Translations under genes and position numbers: made by a program | Shown: piece after piece, positions 33,741 to 42,201 of the stretch | Numbering within the stretch: position 1 is the first letter of the stretch | How the letters are laid out: each line of letters starts with the position of its first letter | The notes under the pieces: model-generated | Told to the model about the DNA's origin: nothing | The model's database searches: none | What the model saw: only the letters and a program-made list of their open reading frames with translations | DNA from: Acidaminococcus fermentans_A | Lineage (GTDB): Bacteria; Bacillota; Negativicutes; Acidaminococcales; Acidaminococcaceae | Length of the DNA stretch: 50,620 bases | NCBI RefSeq assembly: GCF_052216985.1 | Contig: NZ_JBQOUY010000018.1 | Coordinates: forward strand, 1 to 50,620 | Reading direction: 5' to 3'

Positions 33741-36700
33741 TTACAATTCCACGCTTCCTTTCCCCAGCACCCGCTCTATGGCGTCGTTGAAGCCGGGGGC
33801 TTCCAGGTCCACCCAGAAGCGGGGATTGGTCCGGATGACTTTCCGGGTGTCGGCGATGTGGAGATACACCGGGTTCTTGCCATGGAAGGCGGCAAAGATC
33901 CCTCCCAGCTGCTGCTGGACAGTTTGGGTATTCTTTCCCGGTCCGATGTGGAGATGGACTTCTTTGGCCGCCTCCTGAAGAGGTTCCACATTGTTGGCAA
34001 AGATCCGTGCCTGTTCTTCGTCCAATTTCAAGATCCCTTGGACCATGACGATCCGGTCTTTTTCGATCTGGAGCCGGCAGTGGGCATAAGCCCGGGGAAA
34101 AGCAATCACATCCAGGCTGCCGCTGAGGTCTTCCAAACTAAAGGATGCCATCCGATCGCCATTCTTGGTGGACCGGACCCGCAGTTCGGAAATGATGCCT
34201 CCTACGGTGACCCGCTCCCCATCCCGGAAATTCTCCTCGCTGCACTTGGCCAGGGGCGTGAGCCGATAGAGCGCATTGCGGTAGGCATCCAGGGGATGGC
34301 CGGTGACGTAGAAGCCGATCAGTTCCCGCTCCAGCCGGAGGATCTCTTCTTTGGGGATTTCCGGCAGATCGGGGATGGGAATGGTACTGGCACTGGCGAT
34401 TTCCTCTTCCCCGAACAATCCCAGCTGCCCGGTAATCCGGTCCCGCTGTTCGCTGGCCGCTGCTTCCAGGGCCGGGTCCATGATGGCCAGCATCTGGCTC
34501 CGCCGCAGGCCGAAGGCATTCAGAGCGCCGCTCTTGATCAGGGCTTCCACCACCCGCTTATTCACTTTGGAAAGATCCACCCGACGGGTGAAATCGAAGA
34601 AATCCTTGAAGGGGCCCCGTTTCTCCCGTTCTTCCAGGATCACGGAAACTGCTGCATCCCCCACGCTCTTGATGGCCCCCATGCCGAAGCGGATGGTATG
34701 CCCATCCACGGAAAAACCCGCCTCGCTGGTGTTTATATCCGGAGGCAGCACTTTGATGCCCATATCCCGGCACACTCCGATATACCAGCTCACCTTGTCC
34801 GCTACGGTGATGATGCTGTTCAGGAAGGCGGCCATGTATTCCACCGGATAGTTGGCCTTCAGCCAGGCGGTCTCATAGGCCACCAGGGCATAGGCCGCGG
34901 AATGGGATTTGTTGAAGCCGTAGCCGGCAAAATGCTGCAGAAGGGCAAAGATCTTTTCGCCCAGTTCCCGGCTGATGCTGTGGAGCTTCTGGGCTCCGTC
35001 CAGGAATTTCTCCTTCATGGAATCCAGCAGCTTAGCCTTCTTCTTTCCCATGGCCCGGCGCAGGATATCGGCTTCCCCCAGGGTAAAGCCTCCCAGGGCG
35101 GACACGATCTGCATCACCTGTTCCTGGTAGAGGATCACTCCGTAGGTATCGGCCACGATGGGTTCCATCAGGGGGTGGAGCACTTGAGCGGTCCGTTTGC
35201 CATGACGGCCGGCGATGAAGTCTTCCGCCATGCCGCTGCCCAAGGGCCCGGGCCGGTACAGGGCTACCAGAGGGATCAGGTCTTCAAAGCCTTCCGGGGC
35301 CAGCTGCTTCATGAGCCGGGTCATGCCGTCGCTTTCCATCTGGAACACCGCCGCCGTATCTCCCTGGCAGAGCATCTTGCAGGTCTTGGGATCGTGGAGG
35401 TCGATATGGCGGATATCCACTTCTGTGCCCCGGTTCTTTTGGATCATCTTCAAAGCGTCGTCGATGACGGTGAGGGTCCGGAGACCCAAGAGATCCATCT
35501 TCAGAAGGCCCAGGCTTTCCGACCGGTCCTTGTCGTACTGGGTGCAGATATATTCATGTTCATCATCGCTGCTGGAGGTGATCTGGAGGGGGACGTAGTT
35601 GGTCAGTTCCCCCGGAGTGATCACCACGCCGGCCGCATGGGTAGACGTGTGCCGGGGCATCCCCTCCACTTTCTGGGCGAAATCCAGGAGCTGGGCGATG
35701 TTGGGATCCTGGTCCCGGAGTTCCCGAAGTTCCCGGCTGCCTTCCAAAGCCCCTTTCAAAGTCGTACCCGGGGTGTTGGGGATCAGCTTGTTCACCTGGT
35801 TCACCACGTTCAGCGGGATCTCCATGGCCCGGCCCACATCCTTGATGGCTGCCTTGGCCGCCAGGGTCCCGAAGGTGATGATCTGGGCCACATGGCTTTC
35901 CCCGTATTTCCGGGCCAGGTAGTCCACCACCAGGTGGCGCTTCACGTAGCAGATATCCGTATCGATATCGGGCATGCTCACCCGTTCCGGGTTCAGGAAC
36001 CGTTCGAAGATCAGGTTGTATTTCAAGGGATCGATGTTGGTGATCCCCGTCAGGTAGGCCACGATACTTCCTGCGGCACTGCCTCTCCCCGGTCCCACCG
36101 GGATATCATGGGTGCGGCTGTAGTTGATGAAATCCCAAACGATGAGGAAATACCCGGAATACCCCATCTGTTTGATGATCCCCAGTTCGTATTCCATCCG
36201 TTTCCGGGCCGTGCCGTCGTCGTCCGGATACCGGGCCGGGAACCCTTCCTCGCAAAGTTTCCGCAGATAGCCATCCATAGTCTCTCCCAGGGGCAGGGGG
36301 AATTCCGGCAGCAGCAGGTGCCCGAATTCCAGCTCCAAATCGCATCGCTGGGCGATTTCCAGGGTGTTGTCCAGGGCTTCCTGGTCTTCTGGGAAGATCT
36401 CTTCCATCTCGGCCCGGCTCTTCAGATAGTAGGAATCGTTGTTGAACCGCATCCGCTGGGGATCCAGATACCGGGCATTGGTCTGGATGCACAGGAGGAT
36501 GTCCTGGCCGGAAGCGTCGTCCTTATGGATATAGTGGAGGTCGTTGGTGGCCACCAGTTTGATATTGTGTTTCTGGGCCAGCCGATGGAGTTCCCGGCGG
36601 ACGGTGGTTTCTTCCGGCAGTCCGTGGTTCTGGATCTCCAGGTAGTAGTGGTCCCGGTCGAAGATATCCAGGTATTCCAGCATGGTCTTCTCGGCGGTTT

Positions 36701-37157
36701 CCAGTTCGCCCCGGATCAGGTGGCGGGGCACTTCCCCGGCGATGCAGGCGGAAAGGCAGATCAGCCCTTCACTATACTGGCGGAGGACTTCTTTATCGAT
36801 CCGGGGTTTATAATAGAAGCCTTCCACTTCCCCGATGGAAACCAGCTTCATCAGGTTCTGGTAGCCGGTCTTATTTTCAGCCAGGAGGATCAGATGGTAG
36901 AGACGGTTCCGTGTCTCCAGGCTCTTATCCAGATGGGACCCGGAGGTGATGTACACTTCGCAGCCGATGATGGGTTTGATTCCTGCCTTACGGCATTCCT
37001 GGTAGAACTCGATGACCCCGTACATGACTCCGTGGTCTGTGATGGCCAAAGCCGGCATCCCCAGTTCCTTAGCATACTGGACCAGATCCGGGATGCGGCA
37101 GGATCCATCCAGGAGGCTGTATTGGGTATGAGTATGTAAATGGACGAATTGGTTCAT
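33741..37157 (-). CDS. dnaE: DNA polymerase III alpha subunit DnaE
   Basis: 1138 aa from the ATG at 37155-37157 (AAAGGAG 5 nt upstream); an upstream in-frame ATG lies beyond a hairpin and is rejected. Replicative polymerase. PHP domain at the start (FVHLHTHTQYSLLDG, ALAITDHGVMYG), polymerase core with GPGRGSAAGSIVAYLTGIT and the PDIDTDICY aspartates, FQMESDGM, then HhH (ALIKSGALNAFG), OB domain (RVTVGGIISELRVRSTKNGDRMASFSLED) and a short C-terminal domain. DnaE class 1-like in length; a PolC, common in Firmicutes, is not seen here. Confidence 0.97.
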   Translation of the reverse strand: MNQFVHLHTHTQYSLLDGSCRIPDLVQYAKELGMPALAITDHGVMYGVIEFYQECRKAGIKPIIGCEVYITSGSHLDKSLETRNRLYHLILLAENKTGYQNLMKLVSIGEVEGFYYKPRIDKEVLRQYSEGLICLSACIAGEVPRHLIRGELETAEKTMLEYLDIFDRDHYYLEIQNHGLPEETTVRRELHRLAQKHNIKLVATNDLHYIHKDDASGQDILLCIQTNARYLDPQRMRFNNDSYYLKSRAEMEEIFPEDQEALDNTLEIAQRCDLELEFGHLLLPEFPLPLGETMDGYLRKLCEEGFPARYPDDDGTARKRMEYELGIIKQMGYSGYFLIVWDFINYSRTHDIPVGPGRGSAAGSIVAYLTGITNIDPLKYNLIFERFLNPERVSMPDIDTDICYVKRHLVVDYLARKYGESHVAQIITFGTLAAKAAIKDVGRAMEIPLNVVNQVNKLIPNTPGTTLKGALEGSRELRELRDQDPNIAQLLDFAQKVEGMPRHTSTHAAGVVITPGELTNYVPLQITSSSDDEHEYICTQYDKDRSESLGLLKMDLLGLRTLTVIDDALKMIQKNRGTEVDIRHIDLHDPKTCKMLCQGDTAAVFQMESDGMTRLMKQLAPEGFEDLIPLVALYRPGPLGSGMAEDFIAGRHGKRTAQVLHPLMEPIVADTYGVILYQEQVMQIVSALGGFTLGEADILRRAMGKKKAKLLDSMKEKFLDGAQKLHSISRELGEKIFALLQHFAGYGFNKSHSAAYALVAYETAWLKANYPVEYMAAFLNSIITVADKVSWYIGVCRDMGIKVLPPDINTSEAGFSVDGHTIRFGMGAIKSVGDAAVSVILEEREKRGPFKDFFDFTRRVDLSKVNKRVVEALIKSGALNAFGLRRSQMLAIMDPALEAAASEQRDRITGQLGLFGEEEIASASTIPIPDLPEIPKEEILRLERELIGFYVTGHPLDAYRNALYRLTPLAKCSEENFRDGERVTVGGIISELRVRSTKNGDRMASFSLEDLSGSLDVIAFPRAYAHCRLQIEKDRIVMVQGILKLDEEQARIFANNVEPLQEAAKEVHLHIGPGKNTQTVQQQLGGIFAAFHGKNPVYLHIADTRKVIRTNPRFWVDLEAPGFNDAIERVLGKGSVEL

Positions 37158-37175
37158 GGGGACTCCTTTAAAAAG

Positions 37176-37202
37176 GGGTGTTGCACGTTCTGTGCAACAC
37201 CC
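37176..37202 (-). terminator. Terminator-like hairpin directly before the dnaE ribosome site
   Basis: Minus strand GGGTGTTGCAC, AGAAC, GTGCAACACCC then CTTTTT, followed at once by AAAGGAG of dnaE. Either ends an upstream transcript or attenuates dnaE. Confidence 0.75.
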
Positions 37203-37204
37203 TA

Positions 37205-37225
37205 GTCTCGGGTCTCGAGTCTCGA
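37205..37225. repeat. Heptamer tandem repeat H6
   Basis: GTCTCGG GTCTCGA GTCTCGA then GCC. Same phase and direction as H3. Confidence 0.8.
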
Positions 37226-37312
37226 GCCGAATGAGAAATTTGCAAAGCAAATTTTTTGAAGATATGAAGCCTGAATCGCTAATGACAAAATAACAATTTC
37301 CCTATCCAGCCC

Positions 37313-37338
37313 GGTTCTGGTTCTACACCTTCAAAAGG
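37313..37338. repeat. 26-bp dispersed repeat, copy 2
   Basis: Identical to 29646-29671; followed by diverged sequence and the H7 heptamers. Confidence 0.8.
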
Positions 37339-37370
37339 CCCCGACCGAAGGGTGGGTTCTTTCCAGAGGC

Positions 37371-37398
37371 CCGAGACTCACGACTCGAGACTCGCGAC
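37371..37398. repeat. Heptamer tandem repeat H7
   Basis: CCGAGAC TCACGAC TCGAGAC TCGCGAC. Reverse-complement orientation, mixing the GTCTCGA and GTCGCGA variants. Confidence 0.75.
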
Positions 37399-37399
37399 T

Positions 37400-37423
37400 G
37401 GCATTGCTGCTGGCAGCAATGCC
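37400..37423 (-). terminator. Hairpin at the end of the SepF-like gene
   Basis: GGCATTGCTGC-TG-GCAGCAATGCC, perfect 11-bp stem adjoining the stop codon; no T-run. Confidence 0.6.
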
Positions 37424-37738
37424 CTATCCTCTAATCGTATCCACTTCTCCCGGCAGGTACATGGTGACTTCCGGAGAAATCTCGGTTTCTGTGGCGCCGA
37501 TGGTGTAGGCAATGCCAGCCAGATAATCCTGGGCCCGGATCTTGTCCGGTTCAGGCAGGTCGTTGAGGCACAGGAGCAGCCCCTTCCCATCCATGATCAG
37601 GCTGCCGTAGGAGACGATATCTTCCAGGCTGGCCGGCGTCCGGAGACACAAATCCAGATTGGGCGTATCCAAAAGCGTCAGTCCAGGATTCTCCCGTTCT
37701 TCCTGGTGGACTTTTCCCGATTTGAAACTGGCAAACAT
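37424..37738 (-). CDS. Short SepF-like cell-division protein
   Basis: 104 aa from the ATG at 37736-37738; the ATG three codons upstream is inside the GGGAGGG ribosome site. The fold pattern LCLRTPASLEDIVSYGSLIM, DGKGLLLCLNDLPEPDKIRA, QDYLAGIAYTIGATETEISP matches the SepF domain that binds FtsZ and membranes. It is shorter than Bacillus SepF (~150 aa), and the N-terminus lacks an obvious amphipathic membrane helix. Not in the usual ylm/sepF cluster, so a SepF paralogue rather than the main division factor is possible. Confidence 0.72.
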   Translation of the reverse strand: MFASFKSGKVHQEERENPGLTLLDTPNLDLCLRTPASLEDIVSYGSLIMDGKGLLLCLNDLPEPDKIRAQDYLAGIAYTIGATETEISPEVTMYLPGEVDTIRG

Positions 37739-37797
37739 GGGTGACATCCCTCCCTTCTTCGTATCTTTTTATTTTACACCAATTTGGGGGAGAAAGC

Positions 37798-37831
37798 AAA
37801 AGGGGCTGTTGCTCACGCAACAGCCCCTTTT
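37798..37831 (-). terminator. Terminator of typA
   Basis: AAAAGGGGCTGTTGC, four-base loop, GCAACAGCCCCTTTT; perfect 15-bp stem. Confidence 0.92.
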
Positions 37832-37833
37832 CA

Positions 37834-39654
37834 TTACGCCCGTGCGTTCCGTGCTCTGGTGCGGACACGTTCCAGACGGGACAGGACTCTCTTTCTCATA
37901 CGGATGCTCTTGGGGGTGACTTCTACGGTTTCGTCTTCGTTGATATGTTCCAGTGCCCCTTCCAGAGAGAAGGTCTGGGGCGGAACCAGACGGACGGCGT
38001 CATCGCTCCCGGCAGCACGCATATTGGAGACGTGTTTCTTCTTGCAGGGGTTCACGTCCATATCGTCTTCCCGGCTGTTTTCGCCGACGATTTCCCCTTC
38101 GTACACTTCTTCACCAGGGTTCACATACATGGTGCCTCTGGCCTGGCATTTGTCGATGCCATAGGCGGTGGTGGTCCCTGCTTCGAAAGCCACCAGGCTG
38201 CCCCGGGTACGGCCCGGGATTTCACCCTTGTAAGCGCCCCAGCCGGCGAACACGTGGTTCATGATGCCATTGCCCTTGGTATCGGTGAGGAACTGGTTCC
38301 GGAAACCGATCAGGCCCCGGGCCGGGATGATGAAGTCCATCCGCAGGTAGCCGGCCATTTCGGTCATGTTCTGGAGTTCCGCTTTCCGGATCCCCAGGCC
38401 TTCCATGACAGCTCCCATAAAGTCCTGAGGCACTTCGATGGTCAGGGCTTCCATGGGTTCCAGCAGCTTGCCGTTTTCGTCCCGGCGCATAATGACGGTG
38501 GGTTTCCCGACCTGGAGTTCGAACCCTTCCCGACGCATGGCTTCGATGAGTACGGACAGATGCAGTTCCCCACGGCCGGATACCTTGAAGGTATCGGCGC
38601 TGTCGGTGTCTTCCACTTTCATGGAAACGTTGGTCTCCACTTCTTTGTACAGACGGTCCCGGAGATGACGGCTGGTGATGAAGTCCCCTTCCTGGCCAGC
38701 AAAGGGGCTGTCGTTGACGGAGAAAGTCATGGACAGGGTGGGTTCATCCACCTTGATCCCCTGGAGCTGTTCCGGATTGTCCACATCGGCGATGGTATCG
38801 CCGATTTCAGCGGTATTCAGGCCGATCAGGGCGATGATGTCCCCGGCCTTGGCTTCCGGCACTTCCACCCGTTTCAGTCCTTCATAGGTGTACAGACGCC
38901 CGATTTTCTGGTTGGAACGCTGGTCATCGTGCATCAGGCACACATTCTGGCCGTTCTTGATGGAACCGCGGACTACACGGCCCACTACGATCCGTCCTAC
39001 ATAGTCATCGTGGTCCAAGGTGTTCACCAGCATCTGCAGCGGGGCATCCACATCCACATCGGGAGCGGGGATGCTGTCGATGATGGTGCGGAACAGGGGT
39101 TCCAGATTGTCGCTGTCGTCATCCATGGACAGTTTGGCGATACCCTTCTTAGCGGAAGCATAGACCACCGGGAAATCCAGCTGGTCATCGTTGGCGTTCA
39201 GTTCGATGAACAGGTCCAGCACTTCGTCCACCACTTCTTCCACCCGCTGATCGGGACGGTCGATCTTATTGATGACCACCACCGGTTTCAGATGATGTTC
39301 CAGGGCTTTGCGCAGCACATATTTGGTCTGGGGCATGGGGCCTTCATAAGCGTCTACCAGCAGCAGCACACCATCCACCATGTTCAGCACCCGTTCTACT
39401 TCGCCGCCGAAATCAGCGTGGCCCGGAGTATCCAGGATGTTGATCTTGCAGCCATCATGCATGACGGAAGTATTCTTGGCCAGGATGGTGATGCCACGTT
39501 CTCTTTCCTGATCGTTGGAGTCCATGACCCGTTCCTGTACCTGCTGGTTGGCACGGAATACACCGCTCTGCTTCAGCATAGCGTCTACCAAGGTGGTCTT
39601 GCCGTGGTCGACGTGAGCGATGATGGCAATGTTACGCAAATCATTTCTAATCAT
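37834..39654 (-). CDS. typA: Ribosome-associated GTPase TypA/BipA
   Basis: 606 aa. Translational GTPase that helps 50S subunit assembly and stress adaptation. G motifs: AHVDHGKTTL (G1), the DSNDQERERGITI switch, DTPGHADFGGEVERV (G3), VVINKIDRPDQR (G4) and YASAKKG (G5), then EF-G-like domains II, III and V (GRGELHLSVLIEAMRREGFE) and the BipA-specific C-terminal domain (PARGLIGFRNQFLTDTKGNG). ATG at 39652-39654; the longer frame to 39705 runs through a leader hairpin. A consensus promoter lies ~95 nt upstream. Confidence 0.96.
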   Translation of the reverse strand: MIRNDLRNIAIIAHVDHGKTTLVDAMLKQSGVFRANQQVQERVMDSNDQERERGITILAKNTSVMHDGCKINILDTPGHADFGGEVERVLNMVDGVLLLVDAYEGPMPQTKYVLRKALEHHLKPVVVINKIDRPDQRVEEVVDEVLDLFIELNANDDQLDFPVVYASAKKGIAKLSMDDDSDNLEPLFRTIIDSIPAPDVDVDAPLQMLVNTLDHDDYVGRIVVGRVVRGSIKNGQNVCLMHDDQRSNQKIGRLYTYEGLKRVEVPEAKAGDIIALIGLNTAEIGDTIADVDNPEQLQGIKVDEPTLSMTFSVNDSPFAGQEGDFITSRHLRDRLYKEVETNVSMKVEDTDSADTFKVSGRGELHLSVLIEAMRREGFELQVGKPTVIMRRDENGKLLEPMEALTIEVPQDFMGAVMEGLGIRKAELQNMTEMAGYLRMDFIIPARGLIGFRNQFLTDTKGNGIMNHVFAGWGAYKGEIPGRTRGSLVAFEAGTTTAYGIDKCQARGTMYVNPGEEVYEGEIVGENSREDDMDVNPCKKKHVSNMRAAGSDDAVRLVPPQTFSLEGALEHINEDETVEVTPKSIRMRKRVLSRLERVRTRARNARA

Positions 39655-39690
39655 AAAAGCCCAATCCCCTCTTATTTCCAGATAAATCAA

Positions 39691-39717
39691 GAGGATGCCC
39701 GTCAAAGAAGCATCCTC
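39691..39717 (-). promoter_or_regulatory. Leader hairpin of typA
   Basis: GAGGATGC/GCATCCTC, 8-bp stem with an 11-nt loop between the typA promoter and start. No U tract, so more likely a stabilising or regulatory leader than a terminator. Confidence 0.5.
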
Positions 39718-39746
39718 AAAGTTAACTACATCATTTCGACTTTCCT

Positions 39747-39775
39747 ATTATATGCTTTTCCCATCTGTATGTCAA
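39747..39775 (-). promoter_or_regulatory. Promoter of typA
   Basis: Minus strand TTGACA (39770-39775), 17-nt spacer, TATAAT (39747-39752): a perfect sigma-A/sigma-70 consensus. Confidence 0.9.
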
Positions 39776-39781
39776 ATTGAT

Positions 39782-41389
39782 TTACAGGGTCTTCATCACA
39801 TCGTCGATATACTTGCGGATCTTGTCCATCTTGGCCCGGATGTCGGGGATCCGGCGGGGATCATGGGTGATGAGCTGTTCCATCCGCCCTTTGTAGGCCA
39901 GATAATCTTTTTCGAAGTTCCGCAGATAATCCCGCATGGCCTGGATGGCCGGTTCGCTGGTGATGACCTTGGTTTCCTCGATCCGCCAGTCAGTCCCGTC
40001 GATGATGGCCGCATCCCCGAAATTGGGGATATACGTAGCCGTCCCCAGCTCCGTATTCAGCAGATGGGCAAAGGAACTGGCTGCATCGTATTCCCCATGG
40101 ACTACGAAAAAAGCTTTGGGCTTCTGTTCCATCCCTTTGTAGAAGGCCAGCATCTGATCCCGGTCCGCATGGGCGGAAAAACCAGTGAGGTTGTAGATCT
40201 TGGCGCCCACGGCGATGTCTTCGCCCATGATCTTCACTTTCTTGGCTCCGTCGATGAGCCGCCGTCCCAGGCTCCCTTCTGCTTGGTAGCCGGCGAAGAT
40301 CACGGAAGAATCCTTCCGCCACAGGTTGTGTTTCAGATGGTGGAGCACCCGGCCGGCGTCGGCCATGCCGCTGGCGGAGAGGATGATCATAGGGCTGGGC
40401 ATATCGTTGATGGCCCGGGATTCCGCTGCCGTCTCGGTGTACTTCACATTGGGCATGTCGATGAGCCGTCCCCCCTGTTTCTTGAAGATGGTCCGGGCTT
40501 CCTCATCGTATTCTTCAGGATTGTAGAGCATCACTTGGGTAGCCTTGATGGCCATGGGACTGTCCACCATGATGGGGACTACGGGCAGCTGCCCGCTAGA
40601 CATGAGTTTCTGGAAATAATAGAGCATCACCTGGGTACGGCCTACGGCGAAGGCGGGGATGATCACGTTGCCGCCCCGGCTCAGGGCTTCCTTCATCACA
40701 TCGCACAGTTCTTTTTCCCGGTCCACCTGTTCGTGGAGCCGGTTCCCATAGGTGGATTCGGTGATGATGAAATCGGCGCCGGAAATCTGGTGGGGATCAT
40801 CCAGGATGGGTACATTGGGCTGGCCGATATCCCCGGTGAAGATCAATTTGGTCTTCTTGCCGTTCTCTTCAATCATCAGGTTCACCAGGGCGCTGCCCAG
40901 GATATGGCCGGCTACCCGGAAGCGGAAAGTGATCCCCGGATACAGTTCGATGTCTTCATCGTAATCGTGGGGGATGAAGTGCTTCAGGGCCAGATAGGCG
41001 TCGTCGGCGGTATAGAGAGGCTCCACGGCCTGCTTGCCGGCACGGAGGCCCTTCCGGGTAGCGATCTCTGCATCGGATTCCTGGATGTGGCCGCAGTCCG
41101 GCAGCAGGATCTCACAAAGTTCTTCCGTCACATGGGTGCAGTGGATGAACCCTTTGAACCCTTCCCGGATCAGCTTGGGCAAAAGGCCACTGTGATCGAT
41201 GTGGGCATGGCTGAGGATCACCGCATCGATTTCACCCGGGTTGAAAGCAAAAGCCCGCCGGTTCAGGTCCCGGATCAATTTGGGACCCTGGAACATGCCA
41301 CAGTCCAGAAGGATCTTTTTCCCGTTGACTTCCAGCAGATGGCAGGAGCCTGTGACGATTTTATCCGCTCCCAAGAAGGTGATTTTCAT
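39782..41389 (-). CDS. MBL-fold / beta-CASP RNA-metabolising hydrolase
   Basis: 535 aa. Metallo-beta-lactamase fold with the zinc motif LSHAHIDHSG, the later GHILGSA and FTGDIGQ, then beta-CASP (FAVGRTQVMLYY, SASGMADAGRVLHHL) and the RMMBL end (SAHADRDQML, VHGEYDAA). This is the YsdE/CPSF73-like exo/endoribonuclease family; the exact RNA substrate is unknown. The C-terminal ~70 residues form a helical extension. AAAGGAGG lies before the ATG. Divergent from the exported protein gene at 41500. Confidence 0.92.
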   Translation of the reverse strand: MKITFLGADKIVTGSCHLLEVNGKKILLDCGMFQGPKLIRDLNRRAFAFNPGEIDAVILSHAHIDHSGLLPKLIREGFKGFIHCTHVTEELCEILLPDCGHIQESDAEIATRKGLRAGKQAVEPLYTADDAYLALKHFIPHDYDEDIELYPGITFRFRVAGHILGSALVNLMIEENGKKTKLIFTGDIGQPNVPILDDPHQISGADFIITESTYGNRLHEQVDREKELCDVMKEALSRGGNVIIPAFAVGRTQVMLYYFQKLMSSGQLPVVPIMVDSPMAIKATQVMLYNPEEYDEEARTIFKKQGGRLIDMPNVKYTETAAESRAINDMPSPMIILSASGMADAGRVLHHLKHNLWRKDSSVIFAGYQAEGSLGRRLIDGAKKVKIMGEDIAVGAKIYNLTGFSAHADRDQMLAFYKGMEQKPKAFFVVHGEYDAASSFAHLLNTELGTATYIPNFGDAAIIDGTDWRIEETKVITSEPAIQAMRDYLRNFEKDYLAYKGRMEQLITHDPRRIPDIRAKMDKIRKYIDDVMKTL

Positions 41390-41448
41390 AGATTCTGCCT
41401 CCTTTGCAAAGATTTCATTTTAATCTGTCAGTTAATTTATCTATAGTA

Positions 41449-41467
41449 TACCACGATGTGGTACAAT
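41449..41467 (+). promoter_or_regulatory. Extended -10 promoter and dyad of the exported protein gene
   Basis: TGGTACAAT (-10 at 41462-41467) overlaps a small dyad TACCAC-GAT-GTGGTA (41449-41463) in the divergent spacer. A good -35 is lacking. Confidence 0.45.
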
Positions 41468-41499
41468 AAGGCCATGGATTCCCAGAAAGGATGTCATAC

Positions 41500-42078
41500 A
41501 TGAAAAAAACTATTTTCCTTCCTATAGTGTTTGTTTCTCTTTTCCTGCTCCCTTCCCTGCTTTTTGCCCAGGAAAAGGAAAAAGCCGTTTCTCCAACGGC
41601 CGTTTCTGTAACGAATGATGCAAAAGAGATCAAAGCCCCGGACGGAACGGCTGCTCTGGCAAGTGATGCAGAGACAGCTTCTGGAACAGCCACGGCTCCT
41701 GCCCAGCCAGCAGGACAGCCCCCGGTGCCTCCCACCGAGGAAACGGCCGCCTGGACTCAGGCCGGTGCCAACAGCAATTACGAAGTGTATTACGATACCC
41801 GGAGCATCCAGTATGACGAAAAGACCGGGATCATCACCCTGTGGAACAAATGGGTGAAAAAAGGCACGGTCCTGACCGGTACCCGGACTACCCTCCTGTT
41901 GAGCCGATACGATGTACGGCTGCGGGTCTGTGCCGATCTGTACCAATACACCTACAACGGCCTCGGAAAAGAAATCAGCCATGGAAAATCAGGGGATTCC
42001 TCCTGGTATCCCCTGAGCCCAAATACCCTGGGAATGGAGCTGTGTGAAGCGCTGAAGGGGGTTTTGTTGAATAATTGA
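41500..42078 (+). CDS. Exported protein of unknown function (possible surface-adhesin E-like)
   Basis: 192 aa. Start at 41500 (ATG nine bases after AAAGG). A clear signal peptide MKKTIFLPIVFVSLFLLPSL LFA-Q is followed by a linker of low complexity rich in A, T and P (about 25-85) and a C-terminal domain (SNYEVYYDTRSIQYDEKTGI, TLWNKWVKKGT, YNGLGKEISHGKSGDSSWYP). The domain recalls small periplasmic adhesin-E-like proteins common in Negativicutes; no catalytic motif. It ends just before the CRISPR array and has its own hairpin terminator. Confidence 0.72.
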   Translation: MKKTIFLPIVFVSLFLLPSLLFAQEKEKAVSPTAVSVTNDAKEIKAPDGTAALASDAETASGTATAPAQPAGQPPVPPTEETAAWTQAGANSNYEVYYDTRSIQYDEKTGIITLWNKWVKKGTVLTGTRTTLLLSRYDVRLRVCADLYQYTYNGLGKEISHGKSGDSSWYPLSPNTLGMELCEALKGVLLNN

Positions 42079-42087
42079 GGAGAAAGA

Positions 42088-42129
42088 GGGGCTGCTGTAT
42101 GTGTGAAAAATACACACGTACAACAACCC
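42088..42129 (+). terminator. Imperfect terminator hairpin between the exported protein gene and the CRISPR array
   Basis: GGGCTGCTGTATGTGTG pairs with CACACGTACAACAACCC with two mismatches, 9 nt after the stop, then CTTTC. Confidence 0.6.
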
Positions 42130-42201
42130 TTTCGTCTAGTAACATACAAGTATATTCTGTTGGACTTCCTTCTTCTTGCATAAACGAAAAGCTGGTAGGA
42201 T

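Noticed and set aside
33729..37139. 1136-codon plus-strand open frame opposite dnaE (and similar long frames opposite pcrA-ligA at 3800-6832, trk genes at 24085-26952, typA at 37741-39780 and the MBL gene at 39695-41446)
   Set aside because: They mirror the real genes, are rich in H, P, Q and G as expected for the complement of GC-rich codons, and lack recognisable domains or supported starts.
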